Source: JAGWBD01 sp965220615 (GTDB lineage: Bacteria; Chloroflexota; Anaerolineae; Aggregatilineales; Phototrophicaceae). From it: a DNA stretch of 64,000 nt. Under the pieces are notes generated by a model. It saw only the letters and a program-made list of their open reading frames with translations. It ran no database searches and was not told where the DNA came from. Below are positions 34,128 to 43,317 of the stretch, piece after piece. The stretch is taken from positions 1,116,001 through 1,180,000 of the forward strand of contig CBDCQL010000002.1 of NCBI GenBank assembly GCA_965220615.1, read 5' to 3'. Position 1 is the stretch's first letter, and each line of letters begins with the position of its first letter. Position numbers and translations under genes: made by a program.

Positions 34128-35066
34128 GTGTTGCGATTGTTGATCACCGGTGGCGCCGGTTTCATAGGCTCCCATCTCTGTGAGCGGGCGCTGGCCGAGG
34201 GCCACGACGTCGTGGCCATGGACAGCCTGATCACCGGCAACCGTGGCAATATTGCGCATCTCGAAGCCAATCCCGCCTTTCGCTTCTTCCAGCACGACGT
34301 TACAAAATACATCGACTTTGAGGGGCACTTGGACGTCGTGCTGCATTTTGCTTCGCCTGCCAGCCCCGTCGACTACGTCAAACTTCCCATCCAGACCCTC
34401 AAGGCCAGTTCGCTGGGTACGCACAATGCCCTCGGGCTGGCGCGCGCCCGCGGCGCGCGCTTCCTGCTGGCCTCAACTTCCGAAGTCTACGGTGATCCGA
34501 AAGTGCATCCCCAGCATGAAAGCTACGTCGGCCACGTCGATACCCTGGGGCCGCGTGGCGTCTATGACAACGCCAAACGCTATGCCGAAGCGCTCACCAT
34601 GGCCTTCCACCGCGTTCACGGCATCGATACGCGTATCGTGCGCATTTTCAACACCTACGGACCGCGCATGCGGCTGGAAGATGGCCGTGTCGTGCCCAAT
34701 TTCATCGCCCAGTCCCTGCGTGGCGAGCCGCTCACGATATATGGCGATGGCTCCCAGACCCGCAGTTTCCAGTACATCAGTGACCTGGTTGAAGGCGTCT
34801 GGCGCTTGCTCGAAACGCCCTGTCACGAACCGGTGAACATTGGCAACCCGCGAGAAATGACGATCATGAACTTTGCCATGGTTGTCAATGAACTGACGAG
34901 CAACCCGGCAGGGATCGTTTTTGAGACAGACTCTCGTATGACTGGCGACCCTCAAACCCGACAGCCGGATATTTCCCGCGCGCGCAAGGTTTTGGGCTGG
35001 GAACCGCAGGTCGGCTTGCGCGACGGGCTCGCCAGCACCATTGACTTCTTCCGGAATGTGATGTGA
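34128..35066 (+). CDS. NAD-dependent sugar-nucleotide decarboxylase/epimerase (UDP-glucuronate decarboxylase-like)
   Basis: 312 residues, short-chain dehydrogenase fold. LLITGGAGFIGSHL binds NAD, LLASTSEVYGD supplies Ser/Thr, YDNAKRYAEALT is the YxxxK pair, and RIFNTYGPRMRLEDGRVVPN is typical of UDP-glucuronate decarboxylase (UDP-xylose synthase). An epimerase activity cannot be excluded. The start is GTG at 34128 or TTG at 34131; GGAGG at 34121-34125 suits the TTG slightly better. It supplies sugar nucleotides to the flanking polysaccharide genes and overlaps the next gene by 4 bases (GTGA). Confidence 0.87.
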   Translation: MLRLLITGGAGFIGSHLCERALAEGHDVVAMDSLITGNRGNIAHLEANPAFRFFQHDVTKYIDFEGHLDVVLHFASPASPVDYVKLPIQTLKASSLGTHNALGLARARGARFLLASTSEVYGDPKVHPQHESYVGHVDTLGPRGVYDNAKRYAEALTMAFHRVHGIDTRIVRIFNTYGPRMRLEDGRVVPNFIAQSLRGEPLTIYGDGSQTRSFQYISDLVEGVWRLLETPCHEPVNIGNPREMTIMNFAMVVNELTSNPAGIVFETDSRMTGDPQTRQPDISRARKVLGWEPQVGLRDGLASTIDFFRNVM

Positions 35067-36538
35067 TCGCAGCGGAGGGCCGGAACCTTGCGCCGGGACG
35101 CCTTGTCTCTGCCCTGCTGACCTTTGCCATTCTGACGGGTGTGGCACTGGCTACGCTACCTGAGTCCATTTTGATTGCGGCGGTCGCGCTTACCCTCCTT
35201 TTGCTCCCATGCCTGGTGTCGTCCCGGGCCGCATTGTTGCCGCTTTTGATTTTGGCTCCCCTGCGAGTCCTCATCGATACCGAGGCCGGTCAAATCTTTC
35301 CCCTTGACGTCGGCCTGGTCCTGTTCTTCGCCTGGCTGCTTGTCTGGAGCCTGCACCATGTCGTATTTCGCCAACGCCTGCCGCGCCTTTCGTTGTCGCC
35401 GGTAGTTGCTCCCGTACTGATTTTCCTGTTGGTCGCCGGCATGTCACTGGTCAATGCAGTTTCTGTCGGCGCCTGGCTACGGGAGTGGCTGAAGTGGTTG
35501 TCGATCGTGCTGATTGTTCTGATCGTTGGCAACAGCATGCAGGTCCGCGCCTGGCGCTGGGTCGTTCGGGCCCTGCTGTTGGCTGGCGCCGTCAACGCGA
35601 CCGTAGGCCTGTACCAGTTTTTTGGCGGCAGCGGCGCCCTGCATTTGCTGGTCGGGGGCCGCTTTTTTCGCGCCTTCGGCACCTTTGGTCAGCCCAATCC
35701 ATTCGGCGGCCTGTTGGCCTTGTTGCTTCCGCTTGCCCTGTGCCTGCTGCTTGCCAACCTGAGACGTTGGCTGCGAACGCGTCTCAGTCAGGATCTATTT
35801 ACCCTGTGTGCCTGGGCGCTGCCGACCGCCTTGCTACTGGCCGGTCTGGTTGCTTCCTGGAGTCGGGGGGCCTGGCTGGCCTTTCTGGCCGCCATGCTGG
35901 TGACGACCCTGGCCCTGCCCCGTCGATTTGTCCATGGTCTGCGGCTGGCCCTGGGCGTGCTGATAGTGACGGCGCTGCTATGGTCAGCCGGCGTGTTGCC
36001 CGCTTCCCTAAGCGAACGCCTCGCCAGTTCGACAGAGGACTATCTTGGCTTTGAGGACATGCGCGGGGCCCATATTAAACCGGAGAATTTCGCGGTCGTC
36101 GAGCGCCTGGCCCACTGGCAAGCCGCACTGAACATGGCAACGGCACATCCCTGGACGGGCGTTGGTCTGGGGAACTACGAACACGCGTACCCACGCTTTC
36201 GCCTCATCGACTGGCCGCAAGCACTGGGCCACGCCCACAATTTCTGGCTCAATCAGCTGGCAGAGGCCGGACTGGCAGGACTGGCAGCCTGGTGCTTCAT
36301 GTGGTCGATCATAGTCTTTTTGACGATTCGCGCCCGCAAACATCCTGACGCTGAAGCTCGTTTGGTTGTCGTTGGCCTGCTTGGCGCATGGACCAGCCTT
36401 GGCGTGCACAGCCTGTTCGACAACCTGTTTGTGAACAATCTGTTCCTGCACGTCGGTTTCCTGCTGGGAGTCCTCGCCGTACTTCATCGCCAGGCATGTG
36501 AATTCAGACCCCTACCCTTCAATCGCATCAGCCAATGA
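35063..36538 (+). CDS. O-antigen ligase/polymerase family membrane protein
   Basis: 491 residues with about 12 membrane segments. The Wzy_C/WaaL signature is in the C-terminal half: FGTFGQPNPFGG, LVASWSRGAWLAF, HPWTGVGLGNYEHAYP and GHAHNFWLNQLAEAGLAG. It is the second ligase-type gene in this island, without the glycosidase domain of the first. The GTG start is coupled to the upstream gene and the stop to gtrA-like (ATGA). Confidence 0.87.
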   Translation: MIAAEGRNLAPGRLVSALLTFAILTGVALATLPESILIAAVALTLLLLPCLVSSRAALLPLLILAPLRVLIDTEAGQIFPLDVGLVLFFAWLLVWSLHHVVFRQRLPRLSLSPVVAPVLIFLLVAGMSLVNAVSVGAWLREWLKWLSIVLIVLIVGNSMQVRAWRWVVRALLLAGAVNATVGLYQFFGGSGALHLLVGGRFFRAFGTFGQPNPFGGLLALLLPLALCLLLANLRRWLRTRLSQDLFTLCAWALPTALLLAGLVASWSRGAWLAFLAAMLVTTLALPRRFVHGLRLALGVLIVTALLWSAGVLPASLSERLASSTEDYLGFEDMRGAHIKPENFAVVERLAHWQAALNMATAHPWTGVGLGNYEHAYPRFRLIDWPQALGHAHNFWLNQLAEAGLAGLAAWCFMWSIIVFLTIRARKHPDAEARLVVVGLLGAWTSLGVHSLFDNLFVNNLFLHVGFLLGVLAVLHRQACEFRPLPFNRISQ

Positions 36539-37113
36539 CCAGGCTCGTGCATAACAATCCCCTTGATCGCGCCATTGTCGCCCTGGCCAGCCGTTCCGGC
36601 GCGCGGGCCCGGGAAGTTGAACGATTCCTTCGCTTCTCGGTCGTCGGCGTCATTGGCGCGGTCGTTGACCTGGGTACGCTCACCCTGTTGCAGGCCACGT
36701 TACTGCCACCTACTTCGGATTTCAGGGTTCAGCTGGCGACCGGCACGGGCTTCATCGTCGCCGTCTTCAACAATTTTCTCTGGAACCGCTACTGGACCTA
36801 TCCCGATTCCCGGTCTCGCAGCGTTCGCCGGCAACTGGCCCAGTTCACCCTGGTCAACGCCGTGGGCCTGGCTGTGCGCACCACCCTGATTTCCGTGACT
36901 TATGCCATGTTGGGCGACCTGTTGTTGCCCACCGCCCTGCCATTGATACGACTGTTGCGACCAGGGTACGAGCCGTCATTCACTGCCGAGGCAAAGGTGG
37001 GCACCATGGCTGCCTGGGTAATTGCCGTCATAATCGTCATGATCTGGAACTTCTTCGTCAACCGGTACTGGACCTACAGTGACGTCGATCATGGCGCCGG
37101 TCATCGGGATTGA
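36535..37113 (+). CDS. GtrA-like flippase-type membrane protein
   Basis: 192 residues with four membrane helices. Hallmarks are FLRFSVVGVIGAVVDLGTLT at the first helix and two FLWNRYWTYPD / FFVNRYWTYSD motifs. GtrA proteins are thought to move lipid-linked sugars across the membrane. It overlaps the ligase by 4 bases and the following GT4 gene by 23 bases. Confidence 0.88.
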   Translation: MTRLVHNNPLDRAIVALASRSGARAREVERFLRFSVVGVIGAVVDLGTLTLLQATLLPPTSDFRVQLATGTGFIVAVFNNFLWNRYWTYPDSRSRSVRRQLAQFTLVNAVGLAVRTTLISVTYAMLGDLLLPTALPLIRLLRPGYEPSFTAEAKVGTMAAWVIAVIIVMIWNFFVNRYWTYSDVDHGAGHRD

Positions 37114-38242
37114 CTATACACCGGCGTGGGAACAGGGCGCGGGCATCGGGCGCTATGTCCGTGAACTGGTTACCGCCCTCGCCAGCGAAGACCGGGACTG
37201 GGACTGGCGTCTGTTTGTCGCCGGCGCGCGCAAGAGTCACTTGCCGCAACGTCCCGGCAAGAACTTTCACTGGCGCCCTGCCCCGCTGTCGGCACAGTTC
37301 TTCACGCGACTTTGGTTTCGCGCCCGCATTCCCCTGCCCGTCGAAACCTTCACGGGACGCCTGGATATTTTTCATGCCACGGATTTCGTGTTGCCGCCGG
37401 CAAGACGCGGGACAAGGACAATTGTTCAGGTCCATGACCTGTCTTTCCTGCGGGTGCCGGAAACGTCTCCGCCCGCCCTTCGTTCCTGGCTGGAGCGCGT
37501 CGTCCCGGAGTCTGTGAGACGCGCAGATCACGTGCTGGCTGATTCATGGGCCACGCGCGACGATCTCCTTGATTTCTACAATGTAACGCCTGCCACAAGG
37601 ATCACAGTGCTGCATGGCGGCGTGCATGAACGCTTCCTGCCCCGGTCCGCTCAGGAGCAACAGACCATCCGCAGGAAGTATCGGCTTGACCAATGGCCCT
37701 TCATTTTCTCTCTTGGCACGCTGCAACCGCGCAAAAACCATGGCCGCATGGTGCAGGCCCTCGCCCGCCTGGTACAGGAGGGTCTGGAACTGCATCTCGT
37801 CATCGCTGGTGGCGCCGGGTGGCTGTCAGAGCCATTCTTTCAGCAACTCAAGGAGAGTGGAATCGAAAATCGGGTGCACCTGATCGGCTTTGTGGACGAT
37901 GCCGACCTGCCGGCGCTCTACAGCGCTGCGGAAGTTTTCGCCTTCCCATCCCTCTACGAGGGCTTTGGCTTGCCCGTGCTGGAAGCCATGGCCTGTGGCA
38001 CGCCGGTGGTTACTTCCGACCTTTCGTCACTGCCGGAAGTAGCCGGAGATGCAGCCCTGCTGATCGACCCCCTGAATGTTGAAGCCCTCGCGGATGCCCT
38101 GCGCCGACTGACCAGTGACAGCCAGTTGCGCCAGCAATTGATTGAGGCCGGTCATGTCAGAGTCGGGCAGTTCACCTGGAGCAGGGCAGCACGGCGTTTG
38201 CTTGACATATATCGCGAACTGGGGGACCTGCAGGCATTATGA
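37091..38242 (+). CDS. glycosyltransferase family 4
   Basis: 383 residues, GT-B fold. The N-terminal acceptor domain has the Gly-rich GAGIGRYVRELV loop. The C-terminal donor domain has FSLGTLQPRKNH, HLIGFVDDADLPALYSAAEV and FPSLYEGFGLPVLEAMACGT with the Ex7E motif. It uses a nucleotide sugar, which is not predictable. ATG at 37091 starts inside the gtrA-like gene; an in-frame GTG at 37079 is the alternative. Confidence 0.92.
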   Translation: MAPVIGIDYTPAWEQGAGIGRYVRELVTALASEDRDWDWRLFVAGARKSHLPQRPGKNFHWRPAPLSAQFFTRLWFRARIPLPVETFTGRLDIFHATDFVLPPARRGTRTIVQVHDLSFLRVPETSPPALRSWLERVVPESVRRADHVLADSWATRDDLLDFYNVTPATRITVLHGGVHERFLPRSAQEQQTIRRKYRLDQWPFIFSLGTLQPRKNHGRMVQALARLVQEGLELHLVIAGGAGWLSEPFFQQLKESGIENRVHLIGFVDDADLPALYSAAEVFAFPSLYEGFGLPVLEAMACGTPVVTSDLSSLPEVAGDAALLIDPLNVEALADALRRLTSDSQLRQQLIEAGHVRVGQFTWSRAARRLLDIYRELGDLQAL

Positions 38243-38856
38243 AGTGCGCAATGCACCCCTTGTGGCCGGCTGCGCTGGGCCTGCTGGCCTGTTTGTTGCC
38301 CTGGATGGAAAGCGCCGGCAATACGCTGACGCTAAGTCTGTGGGACCTTGCCGAATGGTGCAGTGTCAATCCGCAGTCCCGACACGCCAGCATTCCCCTG
38401 GGAGCCAGCTTCGGGTTGCGCAGCTTGCCGCTCTTCCTGCTGGCCCTCGCCGTCTGGCACGACGGCCTGTCCGCGCGCCTGCGGATGATGCTGGCCACGC
38501 TGACGGCAATTGCGGTTCTTCCCCCTCCGGAGTTCCTGCTGGCCGACGCAGGCGACCCGAATTACCGGCAGCAACTGGCTCTTGGAATTGCGGCCATGCT
38601 CTGCGGACTGGCCGGCGGGCACCGTTTTGCCCGACGGTCACTGATACATTTGATGTTGGGCGGGATTTCGATGGCAGTCGCCTGGATTTCTCTGACGGCG
38701 GCGCTTGCGCTGCAAACCGGAATGGGGCTGGAGGCTCATCCGGGCCCTGGATTTATGCTGTTTTTGTTCGCCATGTTGCTGCTGGAGGTGTCGGGTTTGC
38801 AAAACATCAGGGCGACCCGCTACGGGCCGCCTCGGAAGCTGTTCCAGGGGAGTTGA
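38239..38856 (+). CDS. small polytopic membrane protein, unknown
   Basis: 205 residues with about six short membrane helices and an N-terminal LLACLLPWMESAG. No family recognised. It is translationally coupled to the GT4 gene (ATGA) and ends the first polysaccharide island, one base from the convergent acpP stop, so it probably belongs to glycan assembly. Confidence 0.7.
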   Translation: MKCAMHPLWPAALGLLACLLPWMESAGNTLTLSLWDLAEWCSVNPQSRHASIPLGASFGLRSLPLFLLALAVWHDGLSARLRMMLATLTAIAVLPPPEFLLADAGDPNYRQQLALGIAAMLCGLAGGHRFARRSLIHLMLGGISMAVAWISLTAALALQTGMGLEAHPGPGFMLFLFAMLLLEVSGLQNIRATRYGPPRKLFQGS

Positions 38857-38857
38857 A

Positions 38858-39100
38858 TTAGCCTTCGTCGCCCATCTTTTCGATATAGCTGACTGCCTCA
38901 CCAACGGTGGTGATGGTCTGCGCGTCTTCGTCGGTAATTTCACCGCCGAATTCTTCTTCAAAGGCCATGATGAGTTCCACCAGGTCCAGCGAATCGGCTT
39001 CGAGGTCTTCGCGGAAACGGGCCTCCGGCACGACCCGGTCTTCATCCACACCCAGCAATTCAATCACAATCTTTTTGACACGCTCGTCAGTCGATTCCAT
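38858..39100 (-). CDS. acpP: acyl carrier protein
   Basis: 80 residues, very acidic. The phosphopantetheine attachment motif EADSLDLVEL places Ser37 as the modified residue, and RFREDLEADSLD is the usual helix II start. It carries acyl chains for FabF and PlsX encoded 18 kb away in the window. It stands alone with its own strong promoter (39152-39180), divergent from fni. Confidence 0.96.
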   Translation of the reverse strand: MESTDERVKKIVIELLGVDEDRVVPEARFREDLEADSLDLVELIMAFEEEFGGEITDEDAQTITTVGEAVSYIEKMGDEG

Positions 39101-39151
39101 CGTTTCCTCCTGATCAGTCGCGCGCCCGGCTCATGGACCGCAAGTGGCAGA

Positions 39152-39180
39152 AGTATACCGCTTCCAGCAACGCTTGCCAA
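39152..39180 (-). promoter_or_regulatory. promoter of acpP
   Basis: TTGGCA (39180-39175), 17 bases, TATACT (39157-39152). Transcription would begin about 45 bases before the acpP ATG. It is back to back with the fni promoter, with two bases between the -35 boxes. Confidence 0.72.
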
Positions 39181-39182
39181 TG

Positions 39183-39211
39183 TTGACAGTCCATTTTGCC
39201 CCAGGTAGGAT
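39183..39211 (+). promoter_or_regulatory. promoter of fni
   Basis: TTGACA (39183-39188), 17 bases, TAGGAT (39206-39211). The start point near 39218 lies before the ATG at 39241 and rules out the longer open frame that begins at 39196. Confidence 0.72.
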
Positions 39212-39240
39212 CATTCAGTCCACAACCGGAACCAGAGTAC

Positions 39241-40293
39241 ATGAAAGAATCGGGGGGTTCGCCCGATATCGAGTCTCGCAAGGCGGACCACATTCGCATA
39301 AATCTTGAGGAAAATGTCCAGTTTCCGGTTCTCGCGACGGGTCTGGAACAGTTTCGCTTTGAACACCGGGCCCTGCCGGAACTCAATCTTTCGGAAGTGT
39401 GCACGAAAACTGAATTCCTCGGGACCTGCCTAGCGGCGCCGCTTCTCGTTTCCTCCATGACCGGCGGAACGGAACTGGCGCGCCGTATCAATTCGAATTT
39501 GGCCGTTGCCTGCCAGCATCACAACATTGCCATGGGCGTAGGCTCGCAACGGGCGGCCATCGAGGACGCATCCCTTGCCGGCAGCTTGCGGGTGCGCCAT
39601 GTTGCACCGGACATCCTGTTGCTGGCCAATATTGGCGCCGTGCAACTGAATTACGGTTACGGGCCCGATCAGTGTCGGCGCGCGGTAGACATGATCGAGG
39701 CCGACGCGTTGATATTACACTTCAATGCCTTGCAGGAAGCGGTGCAGCCGGAAGGCGACGTCAACTTTGCCGGGCTTTTGCACAGGGTTGAAGAGGTCTG
39801 TTTGTCACTTGGCGTCCCGGTTATCGCCAAGGAAGTTGGTTGGGGCTTCTCCGTTCAGGACGCCCGGGACCTGGCGAACGCCGGAGTCGCGGCGATCGAC
39901 GTTGCGGGCTCTGGCGGGACCTCCTGGAGCGAAGTGGAATACCATCGCGCCCCGGACCGCTTCCATGCCCGGGTCGCGGCCGCTTTCGCCAACTGGGGTA
40001 TCCCCACCACGCAGGCGATCGCCAACACGCGCGAGGGCGCGCCCGGCCTTCCCGTCATCGCCAGCGGCGGCCTGCGGGATGGCATCGACGTCGCCATGTG
40101 CATTGCCCTTGGCGCCAGCCTCGCCGGTCTGGCCAGCCCCTTCCTCAAGGCGGCCAATGAGTCGCAAGAGGCCGTCGACGAACTGATTCGCATACTTGTC
40201 AGCCAGCTCAGAATTAGCATGTTTTGTAGCGGCGCGCCTGATGTCGACGCCCTGCACAACACGCCATTGTTGCGAGTGCAGCGGGATACGTGA
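39241..40293 (+). CDS. fni: type 2 isopentenyl-diphosphate delta-isomerase
   Basis: 350 residues. An FMN-dependent TIM barrel that interconverts isopentenyl and dimethylallyl diphosphate. Motifs: SRKADHIRINLEENVQF, PLLVSSMTGGT, MGVGSQRAAIED, ANIGAVQLNYG, LHFNALQEAVQPEGD, VIAKEVGWGFS, IDVAGSGGTSW and IASGGLRDGIDVA. Only one base separates it from the prenyl synthase gene, so the two form an isoprenoid operon. Confidence 0.96.
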   Translation: MKESGGSPDIESRKADHIRINLEENVQFPVLATGLEQFRFEHRALPELNLSEVCTKTEFLGTCLAAPLLVSSMTGGTELARRINSNLAVACQHHNIAMGVGSQRAAIEDASLAGSLRVRHVAPDILLLANIGAVQLNYGYGPDQCRRAVDMIEADALILHFNALQEAVQPEGDVNFAGLLHRVEEVCLSLGVPVIAKEVGWGFSVQDARDLANAGVAAIDVAGSGGTSWSEVEYHRAPDRFHARVAAAFANWGIPTTQAIANTREGAPGLPVIASGGLRDGIDVAMCIALGASLAGLASPFLKAANESQEAVDELIRILVSQLRISMFCSGAPDVDALHNTPLLRVQRDT

Positions 40294-40294
40294 C

Positions 40295-41311
40295 ATGTTT
40301 GTCGCCATGCAGGAGCGCTATGGCGCAGCGCTGGACGAATTCCTCGAAGAGCAATTGACCCTGATGCCGCCGGATTCACCCCGGTTGGCAACCATGGTGC
40401 GCTATCCGCTGGGTCTTGTGGATGAAAAGGGAAACTCTGACAACGCGTCACGCGGCAAACGAATCCGTCCCTTCCTGCTCCTGCTCGTCAGCGAAGCGGC
40501 CGGCGGCGACTGGCACAAAGCCATTCCGGCGGCGGCGGCGGTTGAATTCCTGCATAACTTTTCCCTGGTCCACGACGACATCCAGGACAACAGCCCCATG
40601 CGTCGGGGAAGTCCTGCAGTCTGGAATCTGTGGGGACGGCCCCAGGGAATCAACGTCGGCGACCTGCTGTTTGCCCTGTCCTTTTCCTCCCTGGGTGGAC
40701 TGGGACGTCGGGGCGTCACGGCGGAGACGCGGCTGGCAGTAGAAGATGCCCTGACGGGAAGCTGCCTGGAATTGACCCGCGGGCAATACCTGGACCTGCA
40801 TTTCGAGGACTGCGATACCGTTACGCTTGATCTCTACCTCTCGATGATCATGGGCAAGTCTGCCGCCTTGCTTTCCGCCTGTGCCCGAAGTGGCGCCACC
40901 CTGGCCGGCGCCACTGCAGATCGCGTGGAGCGCTTCGCCAGTTTTGGCCTGAATCTGGGCATGGCCTTTCAGATTCGTGACGATTACCTGGGCCTCTGGG
41001 GAGACCCACTGTTGACGGGAAAGTCCTCGGCAACGGACATTCGCTCCCGGAAAAAGACCCTGCCCGTCCTGTACGGACTTGAACACAGCGAGCAATTCGC
41101 CGACATGCATCGAAAGCCGCCGCAGGAAGATGAAGAGGTGTCGGTATTTCTTGCCCTGCTGGAAAATTCCGGAACGCGAGAATATACGCAACTGCAGGTT
41201 GAACACTGGTCCCTGGCTGCCCGCCAGTCCCTGAATGCTGCGGGTCCTGCAGAGACTGCCGGGGCACACTTGCACAATCTCCTGGACGAATTGCTACTTC
41301 GCGACCTTTAA
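40295..41311 (+). CDS. polyprenyl (geranylgeranyl/farnesyl-type) diphosphate synthase
   Basis: 338 residues, all-alpha prenyl-transferase. The first Asp-rich motif is LVHDDIQDNSPMRRG; the second region is QIRDDYLGLWGD followed by GKSSATDIRSRKKTLPVL. The second motif has DDYLG where DDxxD is classic, a form seen in some geranylgeranyl/hexaprenyl-type enzymes. Product length cannot be read safely. ATG at 40295 directly follows the fni stop. It is convergent with hemW (4-base overlap). Confidence 0.92.
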   Translation: MFVAMQERYGAALDEFLEEQLTLMPPDSPRLATMVRYPLGLVDEKGNSDNASRGKRIRPFLLLLVSEAAGGDWHKAIPAAAAVEFLHNFSLVHDDIQDNSPMRRGSPAVWNLWGRPQGINVGDLLFALSFSSLGGLGRRGVTAETRLAVEDALTGSCLELTRGQYLDLHFEDCDTVTLDLYLSMIMGKSAALLSACARSGATLAGATADRVERFASFGLNLGMAFQIRDDYLGLWGDPLLTGKSSATDIRSRKKTLPVLYGLEHSEQFADMHRKPPQEDEEVSVFLALLENSGTREYTQLQVEHWSLAARQSLNAAGPAETAGAHLHNLLDELLLRDL

Positions 41312-42471
41312 ACCAGTTCCCTGAACACCTGATTGGCCAGCAAACGACCTGCGGGCCGCAACCGGATCCTGTCGGCGTTGATCTCCAGCAGTCCCCCTTG
41401 TTCATGGGACCGGAGTTCCTCCCCAAAGATATCCGTAACATCTTCACCAAAGCGCCTGGCGAACTCAGCCCGACCGATACCCTCGTCCGTCAAACGCAGC
41501 CCCATGATCAGGGTCTCGCAGATTTCATCTTCACGGGTCAAATGAACGATTTCTTCTGTTGCCGGCGTCGCCGGGTAGTTCCGGGGTTCCCCTTCCCCGC
41601 CGAAAGCCTCAATGTAACGCGTGGGCGCCAGGCAGGTCCGGGTTCGCGTGCCCGCAACGTGGCCGTGCGCTCCGGGCCCCAGTCCCAGCCAGTCCAGATT
41701 GCGCCAGTATTGCAGGTTGTGCTGGCACTCCTGACCCGGGAGCGCCCAGTTGCTGATTTCGTACTGTTGATAGCCCGCAGACGCCAGGACATCACTGGCA
41801 AATTCGTATTGTTCGGCCGCAAGGTCATCATCCGGTGCGGCGACCTCACCTCGCGCCACCCAGTCCCGCAAGGGTGTACCGCCTTCCAGGCTCAGCGCGT
41901 AAAGCGAAAGGTGGCCGGGTTGCAGCATGAGGATTTCGTTCAGAGATTGTTCCCAGTCCGTCAGGCTCTGCTCCGGGATGCCATAAATTAGATCCAGATT
42001 GACCAGGCCGAAGCCGGCCTGTCGCGCATCCAGGACGGCCTGGGCCACCTGATCGTTGTCGTGCCTGCGCGCAAAAAGGCGCAAATCACGCGCCTGGGTC
42101 GATTGCACACCTATGCTCAGTCGATTGACGCCGGCATCGAATGCCGCGGCAAGCCATTCCCGGTTGAGATCGTTTGGGTTGGCTTCCAGCGAGACCTCGA
42201 CGTCAGTACAGACGTCGTAACAACTGTCGATGGTGCGGAGGATATCGGCCAGTTGTTCCGGTTGCAGCAGGCTCGGCGTGCCACCGCCAAGGAAAACCGT
42301 ATGAACCGGACGGGCACCCGCACCAGGAGCACAGTAACGCAGCTCGGCCTGCAGTGCCTCCACAAAGGGCGCAATCAGATGTTCCAGGCGGGTGTAGGTA
42401 TTGAAGGCGCAGTAGGTGCATTTCGAAATGCAGAAGGGGATATGAAGGTAGAGTGACAAGGGTCGTGACAT
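41308..42471 (-). CDS. hemW: HemW-type radical SAM protein (heme chaperone-like)
   Basis: 387 residues. The cluster motif HIPFCISKCTYCAFNTY (CxxxCxxC) opens the protein, followed by FLGGGTPSLLQPEQL, EANPNDLNREWL, NRLSIGVQSTQ and IYGIPEQSLTDWEQSL, and a HemN C-terminal domain. HemW proteins bind heme and are often mis-annotated as coproporphyrinogen dehydrogenase. The fourth, non-cluster Cys of true HemN is replaced by Ala (CAFNTY). Confidence 0.9.
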   Translation of the reverse strand: MSRPLSLYLHIPFCISKCTYCAFNTYTRLEHLIAPFVEALQAELRYCAPGAGARPVHTVFLGGGTPSLLQPEQLADILRTIDSCYDVCTDVEVSLEANPNDLNREWLAAAFDAGVNRLSIGVQSTQARDLRLFARRHDNDQVAQAVLDARQAGFGLVNLDLIYGIPEQSLTDWEQSLNEILMLQPGHLSLYALSLEGGTPLRDWVARGEVAAPDDDLAAEQYEFASDVLASAGYQQYEISNWALPGQECQHNLQYWRNLDWLGLGPGAHGHVAGTRTRTCLAPTRYIEAFGGEGEPRNYPATPATEEIVHLTREDEICETLIMGLRLTDEGIGRAEFARRFGEDVTDIFGEELRSHEQGGLLEINADRIRLRPAGRLLANQVFRELV

Positions 42472-42514
42472 CGGCCGTGATCAGGGTCGCCTGATTTTCC
42501 GCCTCCGAATTCGC

Positions 42515-42542
42515 TTGACTGCCGCCTGGGCGTGGCTATCAT
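42515..42542 (+). promoter_or_regulatory. promoter of the OmpR-type regulator gene
   Basis: TTGACT (42515-42520), 16 bases, TATCAT (42537-42542). It places the transcription start near 42549, so the upstream in-frame GTG at 42532 cannot be the start and ATG 42568 is preferred. Confidence 0.62.
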
Positions 42543-42567
42543 AGCGCAAGAAGCTTCGGGAACCGGG

Positions 42568-43317
42568 ATGAACAGTGTGCCAGGCAAGGACTCCCAACGC
42601 AAACGCGCCCGCATTCTGGTAGTTGACGATGAACTGCGAATGATCGGATTCATTCGCATGAATCTTGAACTTGAAGGGCACCTTGTACTGGAAGCCCACA
42701 ATGGCTACGAAGCGCTCGAATCCCTGCGCAAGGACTTGCCTGACATCATACTGCTGGACGTCATGATGCCGGAACTGGATGGCTTTGAGACCTTGCGCCT
42801 GGTGCGTGAGATTTCAGATGTGCCGGTCATCATGTTGACGGCGCGGGGCGAGGAAGAAGACCGGGTTCACGGCCTGGAACTTGGCGCGGATGACTACATA
42901 TCCAAACCCTTTGGACCGCGGGAATTGTCCAGCAGGATCCGTGCCGTGCTCCGCCGCTACGCAAGTTCCGCCAGCACACCGCAGGAAGCCGTCCTGCGCG
43001 TGGACGATCGCCTTAGTGTGGACTTCAACCGGCGCGAAGTAATCGTCAGGGGTGAACACATCAAGCTGCGGCCCACGGAATACCGTTTGCTCTACCACCT
43101 GATCCAGAACGCGGGCTGGACGGTGCCCCATGAACAATTGCTTGCCCGCGTGTGGGGTTACGAATACCGCGAGGAGGCGCATTACGTGCGCCTCTACGTC
43201 AATTATCTGCGCGAAAAAATAGAGGAAAACCCGTCCCGGCCAGTGTATATCCTGACCGAACGCGGCGTTGGCTATCGTTTCATGGACTTCCGCTCAACCA
43301 GCGAACAGGCCGGCTAG
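42568..43317 (+). CDS. OmpR/PhoB-family response regulator
   Basis: 249 residues. The receiver domain has D20/D21 in ILVVDDE, phospho-acceptor D64 in ILLDVMMPELDG and Lys in YISKPFGPREL. The C-terminal winged helix contains LRPTEYRLLYHLIQNAG and VNYLREKIEENPSRPVYI then GVGYRF. It is a DNA-binding transcription regulator. No sensor kinase is adjacent. It is convergent with the adenosine-deaminase-like gene (4-base overlap). Confidence 0.95.
   Translation: MNSVPGKDSQRKRARILVVDDELRMIGFIRMNLELEGHLVLEAHNGYEALESLRKDLPDIILLDVMMPELDGFETLRLVREISDVPVIMLTARGEEEDRVHGLELGADDYISKPFGPRELSSRIRAVLRRYASSASTPQEAVLRVDDRLSVDFNRREVIVRGEHIKLRPTEYRLLYHLIQNAGWTVPHEQLLARVWGYEYREEAHYVRLYVNYLREKIEENPSRPVYILTERGVGYRFMDFRSTSEQAG

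Noticed and set aside
39196..39240. Upstream extension of fni
   Set aside because: This segment holds the spacer and -10 of the predicted promoter, so it cannot be translated from that transcript.
42532..42567. Longer N-terminus of the response regulator
   Set aside because: It would start inside the predicted promoter; the receiver domain begins well after ATG 42568.
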